64,000 nt of DNA from Melitaea cinxia (taxonomy: Eukaryota; Arthropoda; Insecta; Lepidoptera; Nymphalidae). Below are positions 44,798 to 56,907 of this stretch, piece after piece. A program made the position numbers and the translations under genes. The notes under the pieces were generated by a model. That model was not told the DNA's origin. It searched no databases and was given only the letters and a program-made list of their open reading frames with translations. Each line of letters opens with the position of its first letter. Position 1 is the stretch's first letter. The stretch is taken from assembly GCF_905220565.1 (NCBI RefSeq), contig NC_059415.1, positions 5,695,501 to 5,759,500 on the forward strand. Reading direction: 5' to 3'.

Positions 44798-45169
44798 ATG
44801 GTAATTTATAACGGACATTATATGATACAATCTTTTAAGTCAATCCCGTTGTATGAAAACTTTTATCGCACGGAGCGGTACAGTAAAATAAACATTGTAA
44901 TTGCAGCGAATAAGTAGTTAATTACAGTGAATCTAACTTTAAACACTCCCCGATGTTTTAAAACTTTGTGAATGAAATGATACTGCGGCTCTGTGAGGTC
45001 TTACATCAATTAAGCTTCAATATATTGGCGTTATACGCGTGAGTTTTTCATCTACTTTTATGTATTTTATTTTGTTCTCTACATGAGCAGTGTAATCTTT
45101 TGGGACATTTTTTTGTTTACGACCTTTCTGGGATACTTAGGTGAAAATTATTATATTTATGACAAATAT

Positions 45170-45320
45170 TGGTTTTGAACCAATATTTATTTTAGGGTTC
45201 TTGTGGGTCTCATCACGCTGTTCCAGAGAGCGCGATCCTCGGTCCCAGTTTATGAACACTTCATTATGTAGGATTATTATCCACCAATCCACAGTGGAGA
45301 AGCTTGGTGAATTAAGATCA
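45170..45320 (+). mobile_element. SINE family S1, degenerate fragment
   Basis: GTTCTTGTGGGTCTCATCAC, GAGAGCGCGATCCTCGGTCC, then ATCCACAGTGGAGAAGCTTG. Matches the S1 centre only loosely. Confidence 0.45.
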
Positions 45321-46210
45321 AAACCTCCTGTCATGAGGCTTTTGCTCTACAAAATATTTATTTGCTGTTCTTGTTTAGTTTAAGATTCACTTAAAAAAAG
45401 AACATTTGACTGCAATAGACCAGTTGCTCCTAAGCCTGTTTAAGTCGAAATGTTATGATACACGCTTTTTTTTTGTCTGCCCAACTTAAATAGTGTTTTA
45501 CACATACTTCACTATCAGGCATGCACACACATACAAACGACAATATTCGAAGTTGATGAGTGAGTAGATTTCAGGCAAGTCATTTTTGAACTGTCTCTGT
45601 TTGCTGGACTGCGATGTTTATGCAAAAGAAAATAAAAATAAGTGGCAATAATGAAAAATAACAAACAGGAAAAATTTTTAACGACAACGCGACAACATAT
45701 AGGTAACTTGTTTTAAATAATCTAACAACGAAAATATATTTATATCTCGGAAAATAAATACCATGTCAATTTTTCTGTATACGATAAACAAGAATCACTC
45801 GTACAAACTTCGTTCCGCGGGCTTGTACTGCAGTTGAAAACTACATAAGTCAATAACTCGCATTGGCTTCCAACGGAAAAACTTTTAACCCGATAAATAA
45901 GATACATTGCTTCGTTCCGTTGGTTTTTTTTTGTGATACTCAATCATGCTTCCTTTTTTCTTGTTTCTTTGACGGAATTCGTTAATCAATATATTGTAGA
46001 GAAGAATGTATCTTTACAGCTTTTATATAACTTAATTTAGCTTTTCTTGAATTTCTGTACATATTGACTAGCGATATTTAGTTAAGAGGACCCATTGATG
46101 CACAAATTAAATGTTGATAATAAATGTTTTAAAGGAAAAGTTTCTTTTTTTCCTTTGTAGCGAATTTAAATAAAACCTTGTTTAAAAAATACTGTTAATT
46201 AATTTACACG
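45321..46210. other. Spacer, nothing recognised
   Basis: AT-rich; frames such as 45740-45943 (-) carry no domain. Confidence 0.4.
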
Positions 46211-46450
46211 CAGAGGTCGGCAAACAAGCATAGACCCACGGTACGCACCTGATAATATGTGGTTACCATAGCTTATAGAAGCCTGTTGCCGAGTCTACCT
46301 CTGAACCTCCCCAAGAGCTATGGCCACCTTATTTACTCAGAAACACGACGCTGTTTAAGAACAGTGCTATTTAGAGCTGTGACCTCCTGTAAGGTTGAGG
46401 GACTTCCCCAGATGCTTTGCTCCGAAGTTTGAATACTTCCGAGTTCAAGG
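46211..46450 (+). repeat. Dispersed repeat family L3, copy f
   Basis: CAGAGGTCGGCAAACAAGCA, GCACCTGATAATATGTGGTT, CAGAAACACGACGCTGTTTA and GACCTCCTGTAAGGTTGAGG in family order. Confidence 0.7.
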
Positions 46451-47087
46451 GAAAAAATCTCTATGGGATTTTATTGTGGACTTGCGAGTAACTTGCCTAC
46501 CAAGAGGTTTGAGAACAGATATTGTTATCAAGTATTTATGATAACAATTGTGTGCGATGAGTTTATGTGTTCTATGAGCCACGGAGAGAGAAATGAATTA
46601 AAAAAAAATGAAAAACATTTCAATCTATTTCTCCCTCCAAGCAAAAATCTACGGGTGTTTTAATTTATTAAAATAATAATAGTATAAAAGTATCAAGATT
46701 AAAACAGCATCAAGAATGTAAAGGGGAAAAAGTGTAAGCACAACGGAACGATAATACAAATGATATTCATCTCAGTACGGGTGAGATCTTGAGGCTCAAG
46801 ATTACTGTGATTGATCGTGCTGTGGTACTATGAAACGGTCTAACACAGAACATCGCTTGTGGCTTTACCCTAACAAATTTATCAAAATGGTAAACTTGTA
46901 AGAATTGTATTAATTGCTTACTAATAGGATGAGAGAATTCGTAAAAAATACTATCTTTCATTTTATTTTATTATTCAAAGAAATAAAGCAACAGCATATG
47001 TCACGATATGTGTAAAAAATTATATCACAGGCCACGGTGGAATTATGAACTCTCTTCGAAAGATAGAAAGATAAAAAATGCTCGTCA
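46451..47087. other. Spacer, nothing recognised
   Basis: No supported gene; 46463-46663 is an open frame without a domain. Confidence 0.4.
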
Positions 47088-47330
47088 GCTCAGCCTATTG
47101 CAGTCCACTACTGGACATAGGCCTCCCCAAGTTCGCGCCAGACATCCTGGTTTTCCTCAATCCTCATCCAGCCTACATCAGCAATCTTACGTAGATCGTC
47201 GGTCCAACGGGCCGGAGAACGTCCCACACTGCGTTTTCCAAGACGCGGTCTCTACTCCAGGACCCGTCTACTCCAACGGCCGTCGGTCCTGCGACACAGA
47301 TGACCAGCCCACTGCCACTTCAACTTAATA
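47088..47330 (-). pseudogene. RTE-type LINE C-terminal relic
   Basis: The minus strand encodes WQWAGHLCRRTDGRWSRRVL, a stop, then RPRLGKRSVGRSPARWTDDL, RKIADVGWMRI and WRELGEAYVQ. This is the well-known C-terminal tail of RTE-clade LINE polymerases. It has one in-frame stop. The 3' end (GAGGCCTATGTCCAGTAGTG, then GCAATAGGCTGA) is the same as the tail of the S2 retroposons. Only the last 80 or so codons remain, as in a severely 5'-truncated insertion. Confidence 0.85.
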
Positions 47331-48530
47331 ATTCTGTGGGGTATAAAAAATGCTTACCATAAGGAAATATATAGTTTGCTGGAATAAAAATATTTTTAGA
47401 GTAAGTTTACATCACCACATAACTTAATAACGAGTAAATTGAAAAGCAAGTCAGTTTCCTTGCTAATCTGCTTGTAGCAGGATTTTTAAAAGTAAATAAA
47501 GTTATAACTCAAAACTACGCCGCTCTGAAAATATGCAAAATATATTATGCACTAAATCACTTGTATAAAAACTTAGCCTGCAGCCGGAATGGAGTTTTAC
47601 TGAAAAATGAGGATTTCCCATAATATGCGAATAAAAGTGCAAATATGTAATTTTGTAGTCTTCGTTTTGGTCATAGACTCGCTACGTTTAAAAGTTTCAC
47701 GTATATTTTTAAATAACCGATGAAATTCGTTTGACTTTATGTACACATTTACTTCATGAGCACTTACAATATTATGCGCTTTAATATCGAACGGTGCAAT
47801 AATGAACTTATTTTCTTCATTTCGTATATTGTTCATCACTTTCGTTTATTACTGATGAAAACAGTAAACATAAATTATAATAAGTAAAAACACATACAAT
47901 TTTATTGTACACTACACAATTAATCAATGCACTCCTCCGTAGTTTATTTATTGATGTTTCAAACAAAATTATGAAAAGCAAAAAAACACTTTTCATATCG
48001 GACCCAACTAGATTGTAAATGCACTGGCACCTAAATCGCGACAAAAATTATATGGCCTATACTTTTTGTTTACAGGGAAGTCGCGACTTACCGAATAGCA
48101 GTTTATATAGAATTCGCGGTTTCCTCGCGCCAACGCGTATTTTATTAATCATAATCATTAAAAACTAAACCCAAACAACCTTTTTCGTTTATATAAGTCC
48201 ATTTTAGGTAAATATAGAAAACATTTTACGTAACTAAATATACGAGTAGAAAAACTGGTGACTATTTGAACGCAACGGCCAAGGGCAGTATCTTATATCT
48301 GCGTTTAAACATACGTGTAAGTAACAAATTGTAACAAATAACCTGTGCTATTATATTAAGCGGTTAGGAAATAACTAAAGCTAATAAGCTGTTACTCATC
48401 GTATTTTCCCGGTAAAACTGGCTGTTAATCGGAAGCTACAATCAGCTCCGGAAATGGCGTAATAGATCAAAACGAATAGCGAAATTTGGGCTTACCTTTA
48501 AATAATATTTTTTCATCTGTAGGATTCATA
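47331..48530. other. AT-rich stretch, no supported gene
   Basis: Two short minus-strand frames, 47817-48044 and 47597-47839, overlap out of frame. The first has a hydrophobic stretch that might pass for a signal peptide, but no splice context or family was recognised. Confidence 0.4.
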
Positions 48531-48599
48531 TGAGGTCAGGAAAAAGTTTCTTCGTATTGTGTATAGGAATTGAAAGTGTGATTTTCGAAATGTATTTAC

Positions 48600-49823
48600 A
48601 TTAATTATGATATATATGTGTCTACCATTTTATTCAATAACTTGCCACCATCTCGTCGATAGTGACGGGATTCCGTCGCTGTAGAAATTTTGGGATGTCC
48701 ATTAAAAAAACAAGTCAAATCGTTTTGACAATCCTCTCTTGACTTGAACTTTACACTACCCAAAGAATCTCAAGAGACCGAAACAGAGGAAAAACTGAAG
48801 GCGTAAGATCGGGACTATATGGTGGATGTATTAAAACTTCCCAGTCAAACTCTCTCCATTTTTATTAAGTGGTTAAAAATGTATGTTGTCGGCGTTTCGT
48901 GACGAAAGAACACACCTTTACCATTGATCAATTCTGCTATTGATAGTGGAAATTCAAATCGATGGGTTTGCCCGTCGGTAAAAGCTCCTGATGATGATGT
49001 CCTTCTAATCCCACCATACACTCAACATCACCTTATTGCGAGTCAAACCGGGTACCGCGATCGTCTGTGCACCTTGACTGACCTTTGAATACGATCTCTT
49101 TCGTAGATTCTTATCGTAAGTGATCCACTTTTCGTCACCAGTAATCAATCTCTTCAAAAACGGTTCGATATCATTATGTCTTAAGAGAGAATCGTAAGTG
49201 AGTAAACGATCCCTCGGGTTTCTTTCAGTGGATTCATGTGGCACACATATATCAAGCTTTTTTTGTATAGCCAGCCTTCATCAAAGCTGAGCGATGGCGG
49301 GATAACAATCCAACTGCTAGCTTTGAAATACACAGGCCGAAGACGGGCAGCAGCGTATTCGGTGCGACAAGGCCAGCCCCGCGGTCACCAACCCAGCGCG
49401 GTGACTGTGGGCAACATATATGAGTTCATGCCATTTTTGGCACGAACTTTTGGAAGCCTACGTGCAACAGTGGACTGCGATAGGCTAAAACGATGATGAT
49501 GATGAGCCTTCATCAAATGGGTTAAAACTATTCTATGGTTAAATCTCAGATCTTCAGATACATCGTAACTACTCAAATCTCCACATATATCCACTTTTTT
49601 AAAAACATATTTATCCGTAACTAGGCGACCAGAGCTAAATATATCTTTAACGTTAAGAAAAAAATCCTTACTGAAAATGTATAAGCGAACTTTGTACTAC
49701 TCTTACTGACACTGAATTAGGTCTATAAGCATCACAATTTTGTTTCGCGGCTTGAGTAGCATTTATTCCGTTTTTGAAGTAAAACTTTAAAGTGTAACGA
49801 ATTTTTTCGTTTGGATCACCCAT
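48600..49823 (-). pseudogene. Mariner transposase, broken
   Basis: Starts at 49823 with MGDPNEKIRYTLKFYFKNG, NATQAAKQ, the helix-turn-helix N-terminus. After the inserted retroposon it resumes with DSLLRHNDIEPFLKRLITGD, EKWITYD (first catalytic Asp), QTIAVPGLTRNKVMLSVWWD. Downstream, in shifted frames, come WEVLIHPPYSPDLTPS (third catalytic Asp) and FYSDGIPSL near the end. The expected second Asp of the HDNA motif reads Glu in the HETPT stretch. Several stops and frameshifts are seen. Known function of the intact protein: cut-and-paste at TA sites by a DD34D catalytic domain. Confidence 0.85.
49273..49517 (+). mobile_element. 5'-truncated S2 retroposon inside mariner
   Basis: S2 sequence from GAGCGATGGCGGGATAACAA to the tail GTGGACTGCGATAGGCTAAA and (GATGAT)n occupies 49286-49504. 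It is bounded by the perfect 13-base duplication AGCCTTCATCAAA (49273-49285 and 49505-49517). About 110 bases of the 5' end are missing, as in target-primed reverse transcription. Confidence 0.92.
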
Positions 49824-50000
49824 TTTGGTGGACAGAAAAACAAATGAAAAGAAACACTGGGAAACTTTTTTACTTTTTAACGTCATTTTTTAAAGTCACC
49901 TTTTCATGGTATCAAAAGCAGCCAGATACAAACATTACAATCAAAAAGCAAGCAATGTTTTTACTAGAAAATACGAAAAGAATTCTTTCCCAAATCATTA

Positions 50001-51948
50001 TAATATTGCAATAGTTTAAAATATTATAATTATAAAACCAGAAGAAAAGGTTAAGAATAATCCATTAGGCTTCTCTCTCGTGAATTAACGGAAATACAAA
50101 CGTGTCTTAAATTTTCTTAAATCTTATATTTTATTTCTTTATTTTAAATTTATAAGACGGGACCAATGCGGCAATAGTTAAATATCAATTATAATAATTT
50201 TTACGCAATTTTAAAAAAAGAACTGAAAGTAAAGTTTTAGTTGTTAAATACATATTATTTCAAAATATTTATTTCGTTAATTTTCTTTTTATTATTTAAG
50301 TTAGAAAGACATGAAGCTTTTACTCTTTGTTAGTTATTTCAAAACAATTTTTGATTAGAAGTCATATTTTTGGTTATTAATTTTGTCATTTTTGTATTAA
50401 AAGGAATATTTTTTAATATTGTTTAACGTACTGAAACATACGCATGACTAAGATATTATTTTTCATGACATAGATATCGTGATGTGTTTTGCCAACTTTA
50501 TTGACTTAATCGTGTTATGACTCCCAAGAATTAGGATAACATAGTATAATAAATGCTTAAGACAGTTTTACTTAGATTTCAAATAAAATTAGTAAGTTGT
50601 CGCGATGATTTGTATCGTCTGTATTTCTTGACCCCAAAAATTATGTCCTAGTTACTACCATTAAATGCAAAGTATTCATTATTTTAAAGTAATTAATTCC
50701 GATTTTTATATTGTTGAATAAATACGTAAAAACCGAAAATGTAAGATAATTGGATTTGTGTTTCATAGAATCAAATTAAAAAAAATGTGCTCAACATGAA
50801 AATGATTTTATTCCATTAGTCACACCGGTATTTATTATAATAACCGAACATCTCCGACCGAAGGGCTGAAAAAACACTGGATTCCAATCGTCCTCATTTC
50901 GTGCCCATTCATTAGAACTGGACTCGAAAAATGTTTTAAATTTCCCCTTTTAAATACGTTCAGATTTTTATTCGGTACTTAATTTAAATTAGAGCTCTTC
51001 GTATGTAAGCTGCTTTAATTTTACGTTAATCTATTGTTTTAGTTTTTAGTAATAAAGCTTGATTAATTAAATGTTAACAAAATTCGGAAACAGTTTATTT
51101 GAAAGTTAATGATTTGTAATTTTTTTTTTGCTAAAGATCGATACATATTTAATGACTAGAAAAAGGTACAAAGTTTGTGTATAAAACCTATTAAAAGGTA
51201 TAAATGAGATATCCAGTCTTGAAAACAAAGTTATGATAAAAAATAAAATACAGTATAAAAGAAATTTAAAAAAAAATTAGCTCTTACAATATTACAACAA
51301 TAATTACTTAGAAATTGAACAAAGCAGAACGAGTCGATATTGAAACGGTAAAAGGGCAACATTATGGGCAGAGCAGTTATTACCTCGTACCTTCAGGGCG
51401 CATCCCTGAAATTCTAAACAGTATCTCGACAATATCACAAGACACTCGCCTTAGGCAATAAATCAAAAAGAAATCTTTCCAATCTAAAAGAGTATATATC
51501 AATGAAAGGGTTAAGTCCACGGATTTATTACATTTGAAATGCCTTCAAAGATAAATAGAAATATTTAAGGTGATTATTACAAAACGGTATTTTTTTTCAG
51601 TGTCGTTTTTGTAAAATAGAGTTTTAAATAATTGTTTAGTTAGAAGTGAGTTGATATAATTAAACTGCCAATTGCTTTGTTGGTACCAAATATATTTGAT
51701 TTATAATTGTGTAACTCGATATAAGCCTTATGTAAAAATTCGTTTCTTAGCGGTAGTGAAAAAACTATATAGATACAACTGACGGTCGGCCGATTGTTGT
51801 TACGAATGAAATCTCAAAGGTAAGCTCGATGTCACAATTGGTACTGATCCTATTTTTAGCTTCAGGTATCCAGGTTTCATTCCTATCCCGAATATGGGCA
51901 TGATTAATTTATTTATTTAGAGATGATTTTTTTAATACATAGATAGGC
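50001..51948. other. Long AT-rich stretch, no gene seen
   Basis: No exon, tRNA or repeat copy recognised on either strand. Confidence 0.4.
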
Positions 51949-52110
51949 TGGCGTTTGACCGCTATTTCACCTGATGATAAGTGAAAATGCGGTCTAAGAT
52001 GGAGCACGCTTACCTAGAAGTAACCTATTCACTCGCGACTTAAAGATCCCCAGCTTTCGGGAAATACAGACGCTGGTAGAGAGTTCCATTCTTTGGCCTA
52101 CGGATCAAGA
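51949..52110 (-). pseudogene. LINE polymerase C-terminal relic
   Basis: The minus strand reads AKEWNSLPASVFPESWG, then, one frame over, IFKSRVNRLLLGKRAPS and a stop. The WNSLP...FKSRVNR pattern is the usual end of Jockey/CR1-like LINE polymerases, and this 160-base unit is a common lepidopteran repeat. One frameshift. Confidence 0.55.
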
Positions 52111-52299
52111 TTGTACTAGCGAATCAATCAAATCAAAATTTATAATCTGTGCAGTTAAAAAAAAAACAAAAAAAAATATAATTACTCCACTATGACTTGA
52201 AATTCAGGAATGACTTACCCTAGGAACAGATAACCGTTGGAGTATGTTATTCATACTAAAAATATATACATATTAAAGACACGAGAGAGAAAGGAAGAG

Positions 52300-52430
52300 C
52301 TCCTGAGGGATTGGGGATTGGCTCGGCAACGCGCTTGCGATGCTTCTGGTGTTGCAGGTGTCTATAAGCTACGGCAATCGCTTACCATCAGGTGCGCCGT
52401 GCGCTTGTTTGCCGACCTAGTGACATAAAA
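52300..52430 (-). repeat. Dispersed repeat family L3, copy g (5' half)
   Basis: TTGGCTCGGCAACGCGCTTG, GTTGCAGGTGTCTATAAGCT, ACGGCAATCGCTTACCATCA and GCGCTTGTTTGCCGACCTA, the best preserved version of the L3 head. Confidence 0.75.
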
Positions 52431-52911
52431 AAAAAAGGTATTAACTTAAATTTCTCATAGCTCTTCTACGATACTCTTTGATCTAAATTTAAAACAATCC
52501 ACTGGTGTATTGGAGCAATAACTCTGGAACCAGACTCTTATCGCCGCTAAAGGTATAATTTTAGAATGGCTTCCTTGCGTAATATATAAAGACCACTCGT
52601 AAAGTAAATCTCTAGTACAGCTCGAGTTTCCTTGCATAGTTCAAAGGAAGCTATTTTGAATGTGAATTCATTATGTCCCTGTAAATGCATAATGAAACAA
52701 AATATTCTTTATAAACATAGTGTCACTCAATCAAAATAAGGGTTCGCTATTTTTACTGCGTACATACCTATTTTAATTTGAATTGTTAATTTGAATTGTT
52801 AATTTTTTTTAAGACACTATTTGACCCTACATACGTTGTTGACGTTTTTGAGATATCTTGCGAACTGTAAAGCGCATGAAGTTTAAATAAATAATTATTA
52901 TGTTTAACGCA

Positions 52912-53010
52912 TCAGCCTGTAACATCCCACTGCTGGGCATAGGCCTTTTTACCCATGTGGGAGGAGGATCAGAACTGAATCCACCATGCTGCTCCAATGC
53001 GGTTTGGCAT
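52912..53010 (-). mobile_element. SINE family S1, 3' fragment
   Basis: CAGCCTGTAACATCCCACTG, GGGCATAGGCCTTTTTACCC, CCATGCTGCTCCAATGCGG. 5'-truncated. Confidence 0.65.
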
Positions 53011-53069
53011 TACGTTTTTATTGTTCGCCAATGGTATTATTTGTATGTTATTAAATTTAATATTTAATT

Positions 53070-53097
53070 ATATATGTATATATATATATATTTAATA

Positions 53098-53186
<89 letters not shown>
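53070..53186. repeat. (TA)n(TG)n microsatellite
   Basis: TA tract of about 25 units from 53105, followed by a TG tract of about 15 units; a smaller ATATTTAAT motif is duplicated just before. Confidence 0.95.
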
Positions 53187-53187
<1 letters not shown>

Positions 53188-53227
53188 AAGTAGTGAATTA
53201 ACTACTAGAAAAATAACTATATTAAAC

Positions 53228-53475
53228 TAAGACTAGCTGGCCCTGCGGTTTTCACCCTCGTTGATTTGAGAAAAAAAATAGGCTTCCTTCTTCTTAAAGC
53301 ATACCTAAGCTTCTTTTTTTAAAATTTTAAATAGTTTAATTTTTTAGTTGTGGATGCCGGAAGAGCAAGTAATTATCTATAAAATAATATATAATTTATG
53401 TGGAGTAATTGTAAGGTTTTTTCTAAAAAGGGATGCAAACATCTTAACCTTAGCGTATTAATATAGGTATATTTA
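53228..53475 (+). repeat. Dispersed repeat L5, copy 2
   Basis: GACTAGCTGGCCCTGCGGTT at the start, then ATAATTTATGTGGAGTAATT, GGTTTTTTCTAAAAAGG and CATCTTAACCTTAGCGTATT. Collinear with 33994-34345. Confidence 0.6.
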
Positions 53476-54228
53476 CCTTTTCAGTTGCAGAAGTATTAAG
53501 TTTTAGTTGAATACGCTTCGTATACATAAATGTAATTGACGGAGATCGTACTTACACGAACGCGAGATACGGAAAAATGTTCCGCAACTTTATTCTTAGT
53601 TCACTTCTAGTCGCCTTCAATTTAGCGATGACACAATTCGTGGCTCTTAAAAAAACTGAATATGTTTACAAATAACGTTGACTTAATATAAAATGATCAT
53701 TTACTGGCTGCAAAAACTGATATCAATTATCAAAATCAAATAATTTTACTTCAAAAACTTTCCATTTTTATTTACAAAGTGGAGTAATTTTCTCTATTAT
53801 AAAATATTAAAAAATGTCCATTAAGAACATAAAATAATATCAATTAAAACATTATAAGACTACATACATGTTTGTGCAGGTGCTATTATACTGAAACCAT
53901 TTACCGACAGTTGCTGAAATATAGCTCTTTAGAATAACATTTCCGGTTTGCAAGGCGTTATTGTGGAGCTCCAGGCGCAAGATGGATACCACACATGAAT
54001 AATGCACATTTAATATTTCGGATTTTGAACACGTGTATAGAATTTCTTGAATTGAAAGAACGTTTTCTTGAACTCGCGGACCGGATGTTGTATATCTTTC
54101 ATATGTTTAACATCTAAATATAAAATTTGCTTCAGCGAATACTATTGTTTGTTGATAGCCTTATAAACCATCTTGTACATATTTACTTTAAAAATAAAAA
54201 ATAATTTCAACAGATTTGGTGGATTAAG
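53476..54228. other. Spacer, nothing recognised
   Basis: AT-rich; no gene seen. Confidence 0.4.
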
Positions 54229-54287
54229 CTCCAATCTTTCTCCTACGTGGAGAAAAATGCCAGCCGTGGGATGTCACAGGCTGTATT
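54229..54287 (+). mobile_element. SINE family S1, 3' tail
   Basis: TTAAGCTCCAATCTTTCTCC, TACGTGGAGAAAAATGCCAG, then GTGGGATGTCACAGGCTG. Only the last 60 bases. Confidence 0.55.
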
Positions 54288-54459
54288 TTCATTTGTGAAT
54301 GGATTCATAGAAGTTGAAAATGTTGTATACGCAGATAAAGTCGTGCTAAATAGTCTAGTCAAAAACCCATTTAAAAGAACATAGACAAATAACTTTATTC
54401 TAACAAGCTTAATTAAACTGGATGCAATTTTTTGGACTTTATTAAAAGGTACAAGTTTA

Positions 54460-54463
<4 letters not shown>

Positions 54464-54493
<30 letters not shown>
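54464..54493. repeat. (TA)n microsatellite
   Basis: About 14 TA units. Confidence 0.9.
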
Positions 54494-54496
<3 letters not shown>

Positions 54497-55263
54497 AACG
54501 AATTTATCGAAACTGTGGCATACAAAGAAACGTTCAAATAAAGCTCGTATTCTGGATACGCATCACAGAAAGGTAACGCTGAGTCGCGTACCGTCGAGCA
54601 CGAAATCCTATTGTTGGCGCCACGCGTAAACACCCTTTGACAAGTTGAAAGGTTCTTTCGTTTGTTTTACCGAAGAGAACTTGGAAATTTATATAAAAAA
54701 GTGGCGCGTGGAATCAATAAATAGAGCAATTGAAAGTTTTGATAGAAAATTTCTTTGTGACAATCTGCAATCAAAACATTTATATTGAAAAATAGACACA
54801 TTTTATCTTGTACAAAATCAAAATCAAAAATTAATTAAGCTTCAAAAGCCCCTTATAATAATTGTCCTATAGTATGTTATACCAATATATATATTCTATA
54901 TATAGTATTTTTACTTTTGTTATTGATATGTAAAAAACAATTAACAGGTATGAACAGTATAAATACAACGGTTTGCCTGTGATGCAAAGAAAAAGTTTTT
55001 TAATTTATTTTATTGCGGTTGTGAATGGTAGGTTATATCATCATTAGAATCTACATTTCAAATGTGGAAATGGATGATGATTTTGTAAATATCATATCAT
55101 ATTATAGTAATCTAAAATTTTAGTATAAATTAGACTTATATTAAAGTGTGTGTGTATACACAGTTTTTTTTTTCTGACAGACATGACCTTTATTAGCAAA
55201 CAATTTGACAGAACAACAGATTTGTGTTTCTGCCTGCAAATGTTTTGTAAGCACTTATTACTT
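54494..55263. other. Spacer, nothing recognised
   Basis: No gene or known repeat copy. Confidence 0.4.
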
Positions 55264-55475
55264 AACTAGCGTCCCGCCTCAGTGTCGCACGGGTATTTCA
55301 CAAACAATTAAAAAAATCCCTATTTAAAAAAAAAATGTAATATAGCCTGTAACCCGCGGATAGCGTAGCTTCCTAACAGTGAAACAATTTTTAAAATCGG
55401 TTCAGTAGTTTCGGAGCCTATTTAATGCAAACAAACAATCAAATCTTTTCTCTTTATAATATTATTTAATATATA
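55264..55475 (+). repeat. Dispersed repeat, AACTAGCGTCCCGC type
   Basis: Starts AACTAGCGTCCCGCCTCAGT and includes TAATATAGCCTGTAACCCGC and AAAATCGGTTCAGTAGTTTC. The head resembles family L5 and the wording is common in lepidopteran repeats. Class unknown. Confidence 0.45.
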
Positions 55476-56189
55476 ATATTTCTTCAAAGTTTAGTTATTA
55501 CTTTTCTCCGGTATCTAACTCTCTTAAATTTTAATTTATATTCATTGAATATTTTGTTTGTCTCGAGAAAAATATTAAATTATTGTTATATTAAACTTGA
55601 TATTAGATATCCATATCTTTAGCGCTCCTTTGTTTAATACTTTTGTTTTTTTTTTTCAATTACTAAGTTTCTTATAATTTCGATAGACATATATTATATC
55701 TAAAGTTTTTCAATAACGAGTCAAAGGTAAATAGTCAGGGAGATCGCTATTCAAGCACGTTCAATTTCACCTTTCTTAGAGACGTTTGCACACTTCTGAT
55801 AGAAACACTTTTCTTAAACAAACGCAAAGTGCATGTCAAAGTTTAATAGGAAACTTTTACGCAACCTCGTGTTTCGCGGCACGAATATGCCATGTTATTC
55901 CATCGTAACGTTACAATGTTATCAAAGCGAATTTTGCTACAAATATGTTGTTTTGACGTTCTAGCACACCTTTAAATACGCAAACAGCTTGCCAAAGGCG
56001 TATTGCATTATTGCTAACGTCACAAGATATTTTATATTTTGTATTTCTGTAAGGTTTAACGTAAATTAAATGTTTAATTATTATATTTTTTACACTCTCA
56101 TTTTGACAGTCAACCGTGAGTAGGTCTTATGTTTTTCTGTGATTTTTATAAAATGTTAAATAAATGGAGTTGATCAATTGTTAAGTAAT
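55476..56189. other. Spacer, nothing recognised
   Basis: AT-rich; no gene seen. Confidence 0.4.
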
Positions 56190-56199
56190 TATTTGCTCG

Positions 56200-56472
56200 C
56201 TAAGGAAAAACATCGACTGCAATTACATCGACTAGTAATACAACGTAAGTAAACGAAATAATAATCAAGTGAATAGGCATTATTAGATATAAATTCGACA
56301 CTTACTTGTTAGATATCAATTCGATTTAAATGGAACTACATGACACACACCACCTTTTGATAAAAAAAAAAACGAAATCAGTCTACCCAGTCAAAAGTTC
56401 TGAGGTAACATACATAAAAAAAAGTACAATCGAATTGAGAACCTCCTCCTTTTTTGGAAGTCGGTCAAAAAT
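56200..56472 (+). repeat. Dispersed repeat family L4, shortened copy
   Basis: CATCGACTGCAATTACATCG, TAATACAACGTAAGTAAACG, CTACCCAGTCAAAAGTTCTG and CTCCTTTTTTGGAAGTCGGT. The middle of the family is missing. Confidence 0.65.
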
Positions 56473-56907
56473 AATAATATTCTGTTTCAACGAACACTAC
56501 TACTCTAAAAACTAATAATATAGAAATTTCTGTCTTAATGTTATATAATTATTACAATAAAAAACTATATACTACTATTTCTTGTCGGAAGTGTGTGAAG
56601 GCTCTGTAGGCTTTCGCTTCAGGAAATAGGGATTCGTTTAATTATTTCTGCAAATGTGAAAACTTGGAGTTTAACCCTTGTCGATTAGCAGCGAGTTGGG
56701 GATGGCTCGTGTTCTTACTTTTATTGCTTTAGAACTTGCTTAATTTTTGCCTTGAAATAAGTTCCTTTTAGATGCAAAGTACGGGAATTGTTCTTTCATT
56801 AGAGGTAGAACGCTTAATGTGAATTGTTCTAATGAAGGTTACAATTAAATTATGTGTAATTACATGTATTGGGAGAGATTACTTACTTTAAATTGAAATT
56901 TCAATTA

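Larger units (their letters stand above)
48531..50000 (-). mobile_element. Mariner DNA transposon, inactive, with nested S2 copy
   Basis: The left end TGAGGTCAGGAAAAAGTTTC then TTCGTATTGTGTATAGG is partly mirrored on the right by AAAATACGAAAAGAATTCTT then TCCCAAATCA (to about 50000), giving diverged terminal inverted repeats; TA lies outside each end. After taking out the S2 insertion and its duplication (232 bases) about 1.24 kb remains, the length of a full mariner of about 1.3 kb. The transposase is described in its own entry. Because stops and frameshifts are several, it cannot move itself. Confidence 0.85.

Noticed and set aside
47597..48044. Two minus-strand frames that might be a small secreted protein
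   Set aside because: They overlap out of frame, and no splice site joining them or family motif was found; the hydrophobic stretch is common in AT-rich frames.
52455..52637. Minus-strand frame loosely like a LINE C-terminus
   Set aside because: Only a vague likeness to the FK-SK pattern; too weak to annotate.
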